DNA of 64,000 nucleotides, taken from contig CM026387.1 in NCBI GenBank assembly GCA_014843695.1, positions 73,133,749 to 73,197,748 of the forward strand, in the 5' to 3' direction. Position 1 is the stretch's first letter. Each line of letters starts with the position of its first letter. The position numbers were made by a program, and so were the translations under genes. Source of the DNA: Archivesica marissinica. Lineage: Eukaryota > Mollusca > Bivalvia > Venerida > Vesicomyidae. The notes under the pieces were generated by a model that was not told the DNA's origin, searched no databases, and saw nothing but the letters and a program-made list of their open reading frames with translations. Positions 25,201 to 33,726 of the stretch are shown in pieces.

Positions 25201-28200
25201 CAATGTAAGTGTATTGTTTGAGCAATGTAAGTGTATTGTTTGAGTAATGTAAGTGTATTGTTTGAGTAATGTAAGTGTATTGTTTGAGTAATGTAAGTGT
25301 ATTGTTTGAGTAATGTAAGTGTATTGTTTTAGCAATGTAAATGTATTGTTTGAGTAATGTAAGTGTATTGTTTGAGTAATGTAAGTGGATTGTTTGGCAA
25401 TGTAAGTGTATTGTTTGAGTAATGTAAGTGTATTGTTTGGCAATGTAAGTGTATTGTTTGAGTAATGTAAGTGTATTGTTTGGCAATGTAAGTGTATTGT
25501 TTGAGTAATGTAAGTGTATTGTTTGAGTAATGTAAGTGTATTGTTTGGCAATGTAAGTGTATTGTTTGGCAATGTAAGTGTATTGTTTGGCAATGTAAGT
25601 ATATTGTTTTGGCAATGTAAGTGTATTGTTTTGGCAATGTAAGTGTATTGTTTTGGCAATGTAAGTGTATTGTTTGGCAATGTAAGTATATTGTTGAGTA
25701 ATGTAAGTATATTGTTTTGGCAATGTAAGTGTATTGTTTGAGCAATGTAAGTGTATTGTTTGAGCAATGTAAGTGTATTGTTTGAGTAATGTAAGTATAT
25801 TGTTTGAGCAATGTAAGTGTATTGTTTTAGCAATGTAAGTGTATTGTTTGGCAATGTAAGTGTATTGTTTAGCAATGTAAGTATATTGTTTGGCAATGTA
25901 AGTATATTGTTTAGCAATGTAAGTATATTGTTTGAGCAATGTAAGTGTATTGTTTGAGCAATGTAAGTGTATTGTTTTGGCAATGTAAGTGTATTGTTTT
26001 GGCAATGTAAGTGCATTGTTTGAGCAATGTAAGTGTATTGTTTGAGCAATGTAAGTGTATTGTTTGAGAGCAATGTAAGTGTATTGTTTGGCAATATAAG
26101 ATATATTCTGAGTAGAGTAGAGAACCATCGGTCTTCCTCCGCCAATACTACATATTAAGCTATTATTGTGACTGTAGTTGATCCTGTTGCCATGTATGAC
26201 TTAAGCTATTATTGCGACTGTAGTTGAGCATGTTACCATGTATGACTTAAGCTATTATTGCGACTGTAGTTGAGCATGTTACCATGTATGACGTAAGCTA
26301 TTATTGCGACTGTAGTTGATCCTGTTCCCATGTATGACTTAAGCTATTATTGCGACTGTAGTTGAGCATGTTACCATGTATGACTTAAGCTATTATTGCG
26401 ACTAGTTGATCCTGTTCCCATGTATGACTTAAGCTATTATTGCGACTGTAGTTGATCCTGTTCCCATGTATGACTTAAGCTATTATTGCGACTAGTTGAT
26501 CCTGTTCCCATATATGACTTAAGCTATTATTGTGACTGTAGTTGAGCATGTTACCATGTATGACTTAAGCTATTATTGCGACTGTAGTTGAGCCTGTTAC
26601 CATGTATGACTTAAGCTATTATTGCGACTGTAGTTGAGCATGTTACCATGTATGACTTAAGCTATTATTGCGACTGTAGTTGAGCATGTTACCATGTATG
26701 ACTTAAGCTATTATTGTGACTGTAGTTGAGCTTGTTACAATTATTTCAGATGGTTAAAGCACTGCATTACCTCAAGGAAAATCACGGGGTTATACATCGA
26801 GGTAAGCAATTAGTTATGTTTGTTTGACAATCCGTAGGCCATTATATTAGTATATTAGTACAGGAATATACACATTTATTTTAGCTCGATTGATAAACAA
26901 GTTCTTACAACTTATATTAATCACTCTTGAGACCTCATTCCTGATGGAATCCATTGCAACGATGAAGAGGCAACATGGAATTTAAATGCATTGGCCTAAT
27001 GGTACTATCGTAACAGCTCCAGTGGGGCTTATCGCACCTGAACCGAACGTGCTACCACTGCGTTATCATGACTTCCACATGGGTTCAAGACATACTGATG
27101 TCTGATTCATTCCGGAGAAGAAGCTAGCCAGTTAGGGGTTCTGGCTATGTATCCCGGGATTCTGGCTATGTACCCCAGGGTTCTCACTATGTACCCAGGG
27201 TTCTGGCTAGGAACTGGCATGTTATAAGGATAATTAATTAAGATTACCCGCAAGGCACACTTACAGAATATAACACCCATAGCAAGAGTATTAAAGATAA
27301 GAAAATAATTATTTTCTTGTTAATAAGGTAATGATAATGTAGTGTTTTCGTTTTATGTTCCTGGGTAGGGAAGTCATTAACTCCGGTAGTTGTTTTGTTT
27401 AATGTTCCTGAGTAGGGAAGTTATTAACTCAGGTAGTTGTTTTGTTTTATGCTCCTGGGTAGGGAAGTTATTAACTCCGGTAGTTGTTTTGTTTAATGTT
27501 CCTGGGTAGGGAAGTTATTAACTCCGGTAGTTGTTTTGTTTTATGTTCCTGGGTAGGGAGTTATTAACTCCGTAGTTGTTTTGTTTTATGCTCCTGGGTA
27601 GGGAAGTTATTAACTCCGTAGTTGTTTTGTTTTATGCTCCTGGGTAGGGAAGTTATTAACTCCGGTAGTTGTTTTGTTTAATGTTCCTGGGTAGGGAAGT
27701 TATTAACTCCGGTAGTTGTTTTGTTTTATGTTCCTGGGTAGGGAAGTTATTAACTCCGGTAGTTGTTTTGTTTTATGCTCCTGGGTAGGGAAGTTATTAA
27801 CTCCGGTAGTTGTTTTGTTTTATGTTCCTGGGTAGGGAAGTTATTAACTCCGGTAGTTGCTTGTTGTTTCTTTCTTTCTTCATGTCTGGGTTCAGAGTTC
27901 TTGAAAGTGACTGGTAAGTTTAACATTTCAGATGTAAAGCCATCAAATATACTGTTAGATGAGAAGGGCATAGTTAAGCTGTGTGATTTTGGTATCTCGG
28001 GAAGACTGGTGGATTCAAAAGCAAAGACCAGAAGTGCCGGTTGTGCAGCGTACATGGCGGTAAGTTAGCTTGTGAGGTCGTATTTGCGTGCATCATACAC
28101 TAATGTCCTGTGTACACCTGCTGTAAGTGATGGTTACACTAATGTCCCATGTACACCTGCTGTAAGTGATGGTTACACTAATGTCCTGTGTACACCTGCT

Positions 28201-31200
28201 GTAAGTGATGGTTACACTAATGTCCTGTGTACACCTGCTGTAAGTGATGGTTACACTAATGTCCTGTGTACACCTGCTGTAAGTGATGGTTACACTAATG
28301 TCCCATGTACACCTGCTGTAAGTGATGGTTACACTAATGTCCTGTGTACACCTGCTGTAAGTGATGGTTACACTAATGTCCCATGTACACCTGCTGTAAG
28401 TGATGGTTACACTAATGTCCTGTGTACACCCGCTGTAAGTGATGGTTACACTAATGTCCTGTGTACACCCGCTGTAAGTGATGGTTACACTAATATCACA
28501 CTAAAGTATGGCATGTTCAATCAATCGCTGGAATTTGTTCATCCAAATAAAACAATTTTTTATCAGCAATTATAAATTTTTATTTAATGTAGCCCATTTC
28601 TATTTGCAGCCAGAGAGAATAGACCCGCCGGACCCAACACGACCCGATTATGATATCAGGGCAGATGTCTGGAGCCTAGGAATATCTCTAGTAAGAATTA
28701 TATTATCTCCATCTCTTATACTGCCAATCACTATCTATACGCGTACGTTTCATTTTCGTGATTCTTTGGGAAAGAAAAGTGTCATGACTTCAAGTTGGTC
28801 CCTGTTTTTTTAAATTTAAACTTTATTTATTTTACAACGATTGCGAGGCAAGTTTTAACAACTTATATTAATCACTCTCTTTGGCGCGGATGAAAGCGTA
28901 TATGTGGTCATTCGTGTGGGAGGAAACTGGAGTACCCAGAGAAAACCCACCTGTCCGATTTGGCAACCACCGTACCATCTCACATACTTCCCGGTCCGAG
29001 GATCAAACCCGGGTTGCATTGGTGAGAAGCGAGCTCGCTAATCACTGCGCTAATCGGACAGCCGTTACGGTCGTTGATTTAAAATCACTTGCCCCTAACA
29101 GCTGTAGGTTGCTTGCCCCTCACAGCTGTAGGTTGCTTGCCCCTCACAGCTGTAGGTTGCTTGCCCCTCACAGCTGTAGGTTGCTTGCCCCTCACAGCTG
29201 TAGGTTGCTTGCCCCTCACAGCAGTAGGTTGCTTGCCCCTCACAGCTGTAGGTTGCTTGCCCCTCACAGCTGTAGGTTGCTTGCCCCTCACAGCTGTAGG
29301 TTGCTTGCCCCTCACAGCAGTAGGTTGCTTGCCCCTCACAGCTGTAGGTTGCTTGCCCCTCACAGCTGTAGGTTGCTTGCCCCTCACAGCTGTAGGTTGC
29401 TTGCCCCTCACAGCTGTAGGTTGCTTGCCCCTCACAGCTGTAGGTTGCTTGTCCCTCACAGCTGTAGGTTGCTTGCCCCTCACAGCTGTAGGTTGCTTGC
29501 CCCTCACAGCTGTAGGTTGCTTGCCCCTCACAGCTGTAGGTTGGTATCCCCCCACTGGGGGTGTAGAATACCTTCATGTGAGGATGCTATTCACATGGCG
29601 TGTGGAAGGTCGGTGGTTCTACATCAATGCTCTGTCTTTAAATGAAGTTACGCTCGGAGGGTCACCCGTGGTCTTCCTCTACCAATAATAGCTGGAGAGT
29701 CGCTATGTGACGTAAGCTGTCATGTGACTTGAAACCCCAATGAACAAACAAAGCTCTCGACATCAAGGTTATATTGTAGAGCTCAGTTCTGCCGCTCTTG
29801 TGAGCTCAGTTCTGATGCTCTGAGCTCAATTCTGTCGCTCTCTGAGCTCAGTTCTGCCGCTTTTCTCTCTGAGCTCAGTTCTGATGCTCTTCTCTCTCTG
29901 AGCTCAGGGAGCAGATTTGACATGTTGAGTTATACAAATTTCTTTTAGCTCGATTGCGAAACAAGTTCTTACAACTTATATTAATCACTCGAGAGAGAGA
30001 GCATTCCTGATGGAATCCATCGCCACGAGGTAGAGAGAAGGGTTAACATGGAATTTAAATGCCTTGGCTAAGGGTACAATCGTAACGGCTCTAGCGGGGC
30101 TCAAACTCCAGGCATTTCGCACCTGAAGCGAACATGCTACTACTGCGCTATCACGCTTTCCACAAACATGTGGACATACACAGTACACGTGGCTTAGTCA
30201 ACAAACATGTGTACTGGTTCCAATTTGGAAGGGCTAACTTGGGCACTGTATTATTATGGCACCGTGATCGGAGATAACAGGGTTATGTTATTTGTTGTAT
30301 AGGTCGAGTTAGCAACTGGGGAGTTTCCATACCACAACTGTAAAACAGACTTTGAAGTGTTAACAAAAGTTTTACAAGAAGACCCTCCAATATTACCCCT
30401 GGGACAACATTTTTCCATGGATTTTTGCTCATTTGTTAAAGACTGGTAAGAATTCGTCACTGGACACATTAGAGCGCCGGATTCATTCTCGGTCAGAATT
30501 TTTGGGAGAAGTGAGAAAGCACCTGATCGCGTCCATAAAAGATGTTATTTAATGAATTTCAACGAAATGTGGTTAAAATACACAGTATGACCATTAAATA
30601 CATTTAAATAGGAGTGCTTTATAATGGGCCAGTGTATCTTACTGGACAAAATTTGTATTTTGTACTCAACCTATTTTGCAGACGTTTATTAAATAACACC
30701 ATTTAAGGATGCAATCGTGCACTTACTCACTTCCCCAGGGATCATTCTAGTGGGCGAAATTGTCGCCCTAGGGACCCTGACTTCGCCCTCTGGGTGCCCC
30801 ACTTCTCCCTAAAAAAAAATCTTTAAAAAACATTATATTTTGGTTTTTACGATTTTCAAACAAAATTTTGTCTAATAAGGATACTGGCCCATTATAAAGC
30901 ACTCCTTCTATTCAAATGTTGTATTTAATGGTTGTACTGTGCATTTTAACCCTATTTTGCAGAAGTATATTAAAGAACACCATTAAGGAAGCGATCACGC
31001 GCTTTCTCACTTCTCCCAAAAATTCTGACCTAGAATGAACCCTGCTTCCCCCAAAAAGTCTGACCTAGACATGTGCTATTAACCCTTAACCTGCTAAATA
31101 AATTTGACAGAGTGTGTAAACAACATAGATCCAGATCAGCCGTGACATTATAAGCTATGTTGTTTGCTATTCAGATAAGTGTTTTAGCTCCACTATCCGA

Positions 31201-33726
31201 ATAGCAAACAGCATAGAGCCTGATCAGACCCAACATTCTGGCTCTATCTTGTTTGCAAAAGCGGTTATAGTTGTGATTGACAGGTTAATGGTTAAATGGG
31301 GCGTGTGGGTGTATGGAATGGCCATTGCTTGTGCATTGCACGAAGCTCTATTATTATTGGACCGAATTTGCTTGAACTTCCACAGACCAAGCATGGTGTA
31401 TATAGTTTATACAAATTTATTTTAGCTCGATTGCGAAACAAATTATTACAACTTATATTAATCACTCTCGAGACCTCATTCCTGATGGAATCCCTCGCCG
31501 CGAGGGAGAGAGAAGAGGCAACGTGGAATTTAAATGCCTTGCCTAAGGGCATAATCGTAACAGCTCCAGCGGGGCTCGAACTCCAGATCTTTCGCACCTG
31601 AAGCGAACGCGCATCCACTGCGCTATCACGACTTCCACAATGGTGTATATACATGTATGTGAAAGGAGTGTTATGTCAGTATTCACAATAGTTGTCAGAC
31701 ACATGATTAAAATGCAATGAGAGACATTACTGATTTTTCTATTACCTCCTTTAACAGATAGTCTGATTTATCCCGAATTATTTTTGTCCCTTTGGTTGAG
31801 ATCCTTTGTTTTTACTGTTGTTTTCTAACCAAATGTTGCGGTAGGATATTTGTAATTTTACCAAAATCATGTTAATTAATTGATAACCAATTGTTACCAT
31901 AAAATAGCCATTGGATATACTGTAGGATATCTGACGAGATTTGATAATTTAATAATTATAAAATGAGAAAATGGATGAAAATGCATAGCATATTGTGCAA
32001 AGGAAACAACGATAAAAACAGAGGAAACCAATTTAAGAGGACCAATCTACTTTTAGGAATATTCAGGGGATTGTTTCTCATTAAGATTCCAATTTGCGTT
32101 TGACCAAAGGATTATTTGTGTAACATGACATAATATGATCATACTTGTTTCTGGGCGATCATACTGGTTTCTGGGCGATCATACTGGTTTCTGGGCGATC
32201 ACACTGGTTTCTGGGCGATCACACTGGTTTCTGGGCGATCATACTGGTTTCTGGGCGATCATACTGGTTTCTGGGCGATCACACTGGTTTCTGGGCGATC
32301 ACACTGGTTTCTGGGCGATCATACTGGTTTCTGGGCGATCATACTGGTTTCTGGGCGATCACACTGGTTTCTGGGCGATCACACTGGTTTCTGGGCGATC
32401 ATACTGGTTTCTGGGCGATCATACTGGTTTCTGGGCGATCACACTGGTTTCTGGGCGATCACACTGGTTTCTGGGCGATCATACTGGTTTCTGGGCGATC
32501 ACACTGGTTTCTGGGCGATCATACTGGTTTCTGGGCGATCACACTGGTTTCTGGGCGATCATACTGGTTTCTGGGCGATCACACTGGTTTCTGGGCGATC
32601 ATACTGGTTTCTGGGCGATCATACTGGTTTCTGGGCGATCATACTGGTTTCTGGGCGATCATACTGGTTTCTGGGCGATCATACTGGTTTTCTGGAAGAC
32701 TGTTGTGTCCATCTTTATGTTATGGTGCATTGTTACTTTTAAGATTTTGTGTCGGGTCGTACCAAGTTTGTGATTATTATAATATTTTGTTCGTGAAATT
32801 TTTTCTTCCTACTTCCAGCCTCACAAAGGATTACAAAAGAAGACCGAAGTATAGGAAATTATTGGTAAGTTATAATGTGATAGGTAATGTGAGGAGGTTT
32901 TGTGTTCGTAGCCCAACAGGCCCCGAGGTTATAACACTTCTCAAACTCAAATGATTTGATTTGTTGATTCTGAGTTTTACTGCCATATGAACCAATCAGA
33001 AGCTTGAGACTGAGATGGGAAAAAAGTTTTATAGCCTCGAGGCCTGGGCTCAAGTGTAACTGAGCTGCCTCACTTCCTATTTTGATCGTGGAGACAATTC
33101 TTTTCATATAAAATATATTTTAAAAAGTCTTAAGCGATTGCGAATCAAGCTGTAAACTTTTATTAATCACTCTCGTTGGTGCGGATGAAAGCGTATATTT
33201 GGTCATTTTCCCCCCATTTTATGGTTGATGTTACTGTGGTAATGTGATAAAAAAAGATCTTAAACTTGCTATGATTTCAAACCACAATTTATGAAACGAG
33301 TTTTGGAATGCTGCGTATGAAACGTCTTTATATGTGTTGTGTCTGTGGTCCAGTTGTAAAGCATCAGATTTGGAAACCATGGGTCCCGGGTTCAATACTC
33401 AGTCACGGAACGTATGTAGAACGTACCTTGAGCAAGGTACCTCACACACATTGCTTTGAACTGGTTAACCACTTGGGTCGGCTAAGCCTGCATATAAAAA
33501 CATGTCTAGGTCCCCCTCTGTGGTTTGACATAAAAGGAAATTAGAATAAAATAAATAATAGCCGATATAAAATTGACAGCACTTTTTATGTTGTTTTGTA
33601 TTTAGAAGTTTTGTTTGTTTTACACAGGAACACCCATTCATAAAACGATACGAAACATTGGATGTTGATGTAGCCACCTGGTTTTCTGATGTGTCGGTAC
33701 ATATAGACCCACATACGGCTGTTTGA
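16141..33726 (+). CDS. MAP2K7: MAP kinase kinase 7 (JNK kinase), 12 coding exons
   Basis: This dual-specificity kinase phosphorylates and activates JNK in stress and developmental signalling. Joined exons are 16141-16270, 17943-18066, 21764-21830, 22479-22592, 23185-23304, 24901-25008, 26750-26801, 27932-28059, 28610-28690, 30303-30445, 32819-32864 and 33628-33726. Every junction is GT-AG and phases agree, predicting 403 aa (human MKK7 is 419-435). Visible landmarks are the glycine-rich loop GHGTCGQV (124-130), AVK with catalytic Lys145, MELMSTC with the MKK7-type hinge-region Cys198, HRDVKPSN (237-244), DFG (257-259), and the activation motif SKAKT (Ser267/Thr271, equivalent to the phosphorylated Ser/Thr of human MKK7). 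AAYMAPERIDPPDPT follows, and the C-terminal LTKD...RPKY..LLEHPFIKRYE is the MAP3K-docking (DVD) region. The N terminus has a short heptad-like helix (8-30) and basic-proline stretches where JNK-docking motifs sit in the family. The last codons and stop lie in a 41-bp array, so the C terminus after residue 394 is uncertain. Confidence 0.95.
16271..17044. other. MAP2K7 intron 1, first part
   Basis: Positions 16797-16985 are a minus-strand copy of the SINE family seen at 14555-14790. The remainder, 16271-16796, holds no recognised feature. Confidence 0.6.
17045..17815. repeat. 36-bp minisatellite with a 216-bp higher-order period
   Basis: About 21 units of GTTGTAGTGTATTTCATCAT plus AGACCGGCTTGTACGT. 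Variant units (CATAGACTGG, CATAAACCGG, CGGTTTGTATG) recur in the same order every six units for about three rounds. Because 36 is divisible by 3, both strands carry long spurious ORFs. It lies in MAP2K7 intron 1. Confidence 0.93.
17884..17906 (+). mobile_element. terminal fragment of a hAT-like element
   Basis: CAGGGTTCCCTCTGTCTGAA matches the start of the element at 47965-48222. It lies 37 bp before the exon 2 acceptor of MAP2K7. Confidence 0.55.
17943..18066 (+). CDS. MAP2K7: MAP2K7 exon 2
   Basis: The acceptor is TTGCTATTGCAG. In the phase set by exon 1 it reads FADFGTSRSSSAPSSGRRRP, a Ser/Pro/Gly-rich linker like the variable N-terminal region of MKK7. The donor is ACAG|GTCCAT. Conservation is low, so the boundaries rest on splice sites and phase. 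Confidence 0.7.
18126..18371. mobile_element. CAGTCAAACCTG MITE with a partial second element inside
   Basis: It starts TACAGTCAAACCTGTGTTAA and ends ACACAGGTTTGAC. An inserted half of the GGTTCATTCTAGGTCAG element (18219-18287) is seen inside; a full version lies at 30477-31048. Confidence 0.7.
18610..19086. mobile_element. MITE with TTAA target (AGCGACACTACATC ends)
   Basis: The ends AGCGACAC... and ...GATGTCGCT are inverted and flanked by TTAA at 18606-18609 and 19087-19090. Its relative at 19800-20252 shares interior words such as ATGTAATTTCCTATTATATGG and GGAAGAATTTGTAGTAGCA. TTAA is the piggyBac-type target; family assignment is inferred. Confidence 0.8.
19800..20252. mobile_element. 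MITE with TTAA target, second copy
   Basis: It has the same ends and interior as 18610-19086, flanked by TTAA at 19796-19799 and 20253-20256. A truncated relative starts at about 57641, just before the assembly gap. Confidence 0.8.
20360..21347. mobile_element. hAT-like foldback element, near-complete palindrome of 988 bp
   Basis: The left arm (about 20360-20855) and right arm (about 20880-21347) are reverse complements over almost their whole length, with a loop of roughly 25 bp. The ends are CACAGGGATTCGGCACG and CGTGCCGAATCCCTGTG. The exact 8-bp repeat CTACAGTG flanks it (20352-20359 and 21348-21355). Each arm carries the same 72-codon ORF starting MTCYGQC, facing inward-to-outward as mirror images. 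No transposase is present. It lies in MAP2K7 intron 2. Confidence 0.92.
21764..21830 (+). CDS. MAP2K7: MAP2K7 exon 3
   Basis: It reads HEIEQKYTEIMKQTGILTL, matching the conserved segment just before the MKK7 kinase domain. The acceptor is TTCCTTGCAG and the donor GAG|GTAAGT. The 67-nt length restores phase 0. Confidence 0.92.
21995..22135 (-). repeat. tRNA-derived SINE (GGTCACGGGTTCGAGC type), minus
   Basis: In reverse complement it reads a tRNA-like head (CGTGGTCGAGTGGTTACGGT) and GATGGTCACAGGTTCGAGCC. Plus-strand relatives lie at 22700-23152 and 44391-44632. Confidence 0.7.
22140..22470 (+). repeat. 62-bp minisatellite ending at MAP2K7 exon 4
   Basis: Five copies, each containing TTTTTTCTATAG followed by TATGTTCCAGAAAATG, an acceptor-like tract. 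The last copy merges into the real acceptor TTCTATTCTAG of exon 4 at 22477-22478. Confidence 0.9.
22479..22592 (+). CDS. MAP2K7: MAP2K7 exon 4 (glycine-rich loop, catalytic Lys)
   Basis: It encodes DLEALGELGHGTCGQVIRMR and ends ...LMAVK. The acceptor is TTCTATTCTAG and the donor AAG|GTGAGT; 38 codons, phase 0 at both ends. Confidence 0.95.
22700..23152 (+). repeat. tRNA-derived SINE interrupted by a second SINE
   Basis: The outer SINE runs from about 22700 (GGTCACGGGTTCGAGCC) to GCGACGTTAAA at about 22877 and resumes at GCGACGTTAAATAAAC (23128). The inner element, 22876-23129 on the minus strand, is the TTAGCGCAGTGGTTAGCG-type SINE. GCGACGTTAAA on both sides is its target duplication. Confidence 0.8.
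23185..23304 (+). CDS. MAP2K7: MAP2K7 exon 5
   Basis: It encodes QMRRSGNREENKRIIMDLDV and then LKSHDCPYIVQCVGTFITP, the alpha-C helix region. The acceptor is ATTTTCAG and the donor CCA|GTAAGA; 40 codons. Confidence 0.96.
23385..24150. repeat. CAGTCAAACCTG MITE cluster with a 97-98-bp tandem expansion
   Basis: Outer ends are CAGTCAAACCTGTGTTAGTG and GACAGGTTTGACTG. Inside, the half-element CCTCTATTATGCAGCCACC ... CAGGTTTGACTG is repeated four times at 97-98-bp spacing (the GTTTGACTG motif begins at 23624, 23721, 23819 and 23917). It lies in MAP2K7 intron 5. Confidence 0.85.
24415..24793. mobile_element. hAT-like MITE with 8-bp target duplication
   Basis: The ends TAGGGATGGCAACG and CGTTGCCATTCCTA are inverted. 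CTTTAAAC flanks both sides (24407-24414 and 24794-24801). The interior is rich in the palindromic word CGAATATTCG. It lies about 107 bp before MAP2K7 exon 6. Confidence 0.85.
24901..25008 (+). CDS. MAP2K7: MAP2K7 exon 6 (hinge)
   Basis: It encodes SEVWICMELMSTCLDKLLKK and then IPEQILGKMAVA. The acceptor is ACTGTTTCAG and the donor GCT|GTAAGT. The intron side soon enters the 21-22-bp GTAAGTGTATTG array. Confidence 0.96.
25049..26098 (+). repeat. 21-22-bp minisatellite carrying GTAAGT donors
   Basis: About 48 units of AATGTAAGTGTATTGTTTGA with the next AGC/AGT. Length variants end TTTGAGCAAT, TTTAGCAAT or TTTTGGCAAT. Each unit contains AAT|GTAAGT. It starts about 40 bp after the exon 6 donor of MAP2K7. 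The long minus-strand ORFs over it (LTLPNNTLTL and similar) are artefacts. Confidence 0.93.
26152..26740 (+). repeat. about 46-bp minisatellite abutting MAP2K7 exon 7
   Basis: About 12-13 units of AAGCTATTATTGCGACTGTA plus GTTGAGCATGTTACCATGTATGACTT in two parts. The final unit diverges into TTACAATTATTTCAG, the exon 7 acceptor. Confidence 0.9.
26750..26801 (+). CDS. MAP2K7: MAP2K7 exon 7
   Basis: A 52-nt exon encodes MVKALHYLKENHGVIHR. The acceptor is ATTATTTCAG and the donor CGAG|GTAAGC. The Asp codon of HRD is split across the next intron. Confidence 0.95.
26875..27078 (-). repeat. tRNA-derived SINE
   Basis: This is a minus-strand copy of the TTTAGCTCGATTG-ended family, slightly decayed. 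It lies in MAP2K7 intron 7. Confidence 0.75.
27339..27862 (+). repeat. 47-bp minisatellite upstream of MAP2K7 exon 8
   Basis: About 11 units of TTATGTTCCTGGGTAGGGAA plus GTTATTAACTCCGGTAGTTG and a TTTTGTT spacer. It ends about 70 bp before exon 8. Confidence 0.9.
27932..28059 (+). CDS. MAP2K7: MAP2K7 exon 8 (catalytic loop and activation segment)
   Basis: It encodes DVKPSNILLDEKGIVKLCDF, then GISGRLVDSKAKTRSAGCAA and YMA. The acceptor is AACATTTCAG and the donor GCG|GTAAGT. It carries DFG and the phospho-site motif SKAKT. Confidence 0.97.
28091..28497 (+). repeat. 39-bp minisatellite downstream of MAP2K7 exon 8, carrying GTAAGT
   Basis: About 10 units of CACTAATGTCCTGTGTACAC plus CTGCTGTAAGTGATGGTTA. 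Each holds GCT|GTAAGTG. It begins about 30 bp after the exon 8 donor GCG|GTAAGT. Confidence 0.92.
28610..28690 (+). CDS. MAP2K7: MAP2K7 exon 9
   Basis: It encodes PERIDPPDPTRPDYDIRADV and then WSLGISL. The acceptor is CTATTTGCAG and the donor CTA|GTAAGA; 27 codons. Confidence 0.97.
28811..29063 (-). repeat. tRNA-derived SINE (TTAGCGCAGTGGTTAGCG type)
   Basis: This is a near-intact minus-strand relative of 11204-11454. It abuts the start of the expanded SINE that follows. Confidence 0.8.
29064..29752 (+). repeat. SINE with its tRNA-like head expanded into a 21-bp array
   Basis: The body matches the unexpanded relative at 44054-44312: ATTTAAAATCACTTGCCCC, then TCACTGGGGGTGT-like, and CCAATAATAGCTGGAGAGTCG. 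The segment TTGCCCCTCACAGCTGTAGG, which covers the B-box side of the head, is repeated about 22 times (29085-29540). Units of 21 bp give open frames on both strands. It lies in MAP2K7 intron 9. Confidence 0.9.
29941..30163 (-). repeat. tRNA-derived SINE
   Basis: This is a minus-strand copy of the TTTTAGCTCGATTGCG-ended family, about 140 bp before MAP2K7 exon 10. GAGCTCAGTTCTG short repeats lie just upstream at 29780-29905. Confidence 0.75.
30303..30445 (+). CDS. MAP2K7: MAP2K7 exon 10
   Basis: It encodes VELATGEFPYHNCKTDFEVL, then TKVLQEDPPILPLGQHFSMD and FCSFVKD. The acceptor is TTGTTGTATAG and the donor ACTG|GTAAGA, leaving two bases. Confidence 0.96.
30477..31048. mobile_element. inverted-repeat element (GGTTCATTCTAGGTCAG ends)
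   Basis: The left end GATTCATTCTCGGTCAGAAT and right end ATTCTGACCTAGAATGAACC are inverted, as are the adjoining TTTTTGGGAGAAGTGAG and CTCACTTCTCCCAAAAA. A related partial element is at 46827-47096. It lies in MAP2K7 intron 10. Confidence 0.7.
31083..31292. mobile_element. hairpin MITE (ACATAGATCCAGATCAG type)
   Basis: It begins TTAACCTGCTAAATAAAT and ends TTGACAGGTTAA. Inner stem words CATAGATCCAGATCAGCC and GCAAACAGCATAGAGCC recur across the family. Confidence 0.65.
31410..31638 (-). repeat. tRNA-derived SINE
   Basis: This is a well-preserved minus-strand copy, TTTTAGCTCGATTGCG to CGCTATCACGACTTCCA. Confidence 0.8.
31640..32137. other. MAP2K7 intron 10, dispersed repeat
   Basis: About 31735-31900 is an inverted relative of 43600-43765 (TCTATTACCTCC, then TTTTACTGTTGTT and TCTAACCAAATTGTTGCGGT-like). 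No gene is seen. Confidence 0.5.
32138..32692 (+). repeat. 20-bp minisatellite with shifting higher-order order
   Basis: About 27-28 units of AYACTGGTTTCTGGGCGATC with no indels. The Y base reads TTCC four times, then TC three times, then a run of T. It lies in MAP2K7 intron 10. The 20-bp period cycles three frames, so the long ORFs repeat the same three peptides. Confidence 0.95.
32819..32864 (+). CDS. MAP2K7: MAP2K7 exon 11
   Basis: A 46-nt exon encodes (C)LTKDYKRRPKYRKLL. The acceptor is CCTACTTCCAG and the donor TTG|GTAAGT. Confidence 0.95.
33335..33545 (+). repeat. tRNA-derived SINE (GGGTCCCGGGTTCAATACTC head)
   Basis: It matches the family at 14555-14790 (TTGCTTTGAACTGGTTAACC, then AACATGTCTAGGTCCC). 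A partial minus-strand copy of another SINE precedes it at 33117-33225. Confidence 0.65.
33628..33726 (+). CDS. MAP2K7: MAP2K7 exon 12 (C terminus, stop in array)
   Basis: It encodes EHPFIKRYETLDVDVATWFS, then DVSVHIDPHTAV and TGA at 33724-33726. The part from CATATAGACCC onward is the first unit of the 41-bp array. Two nt after the stop is a strong donor, GAAG|GTAAGA. Alternatively, a weak donor at 33697 (TCG|GTACAT) spliced to 35158 would replace the last nine residues with a different tail of about 28 residues. Confidence 0.85.
   Translation, partial: EHPFIKRYETLDVDVATWFSDVSVHIDPHTAV

Noticed and set aside
24932..26145. Minus-strand ORFs of 368 and 398 codons
   Set aside because: They run opposite MAP2K7 exon 6 and the 21-22-bp intron array, and the peptide is a simple repeat.
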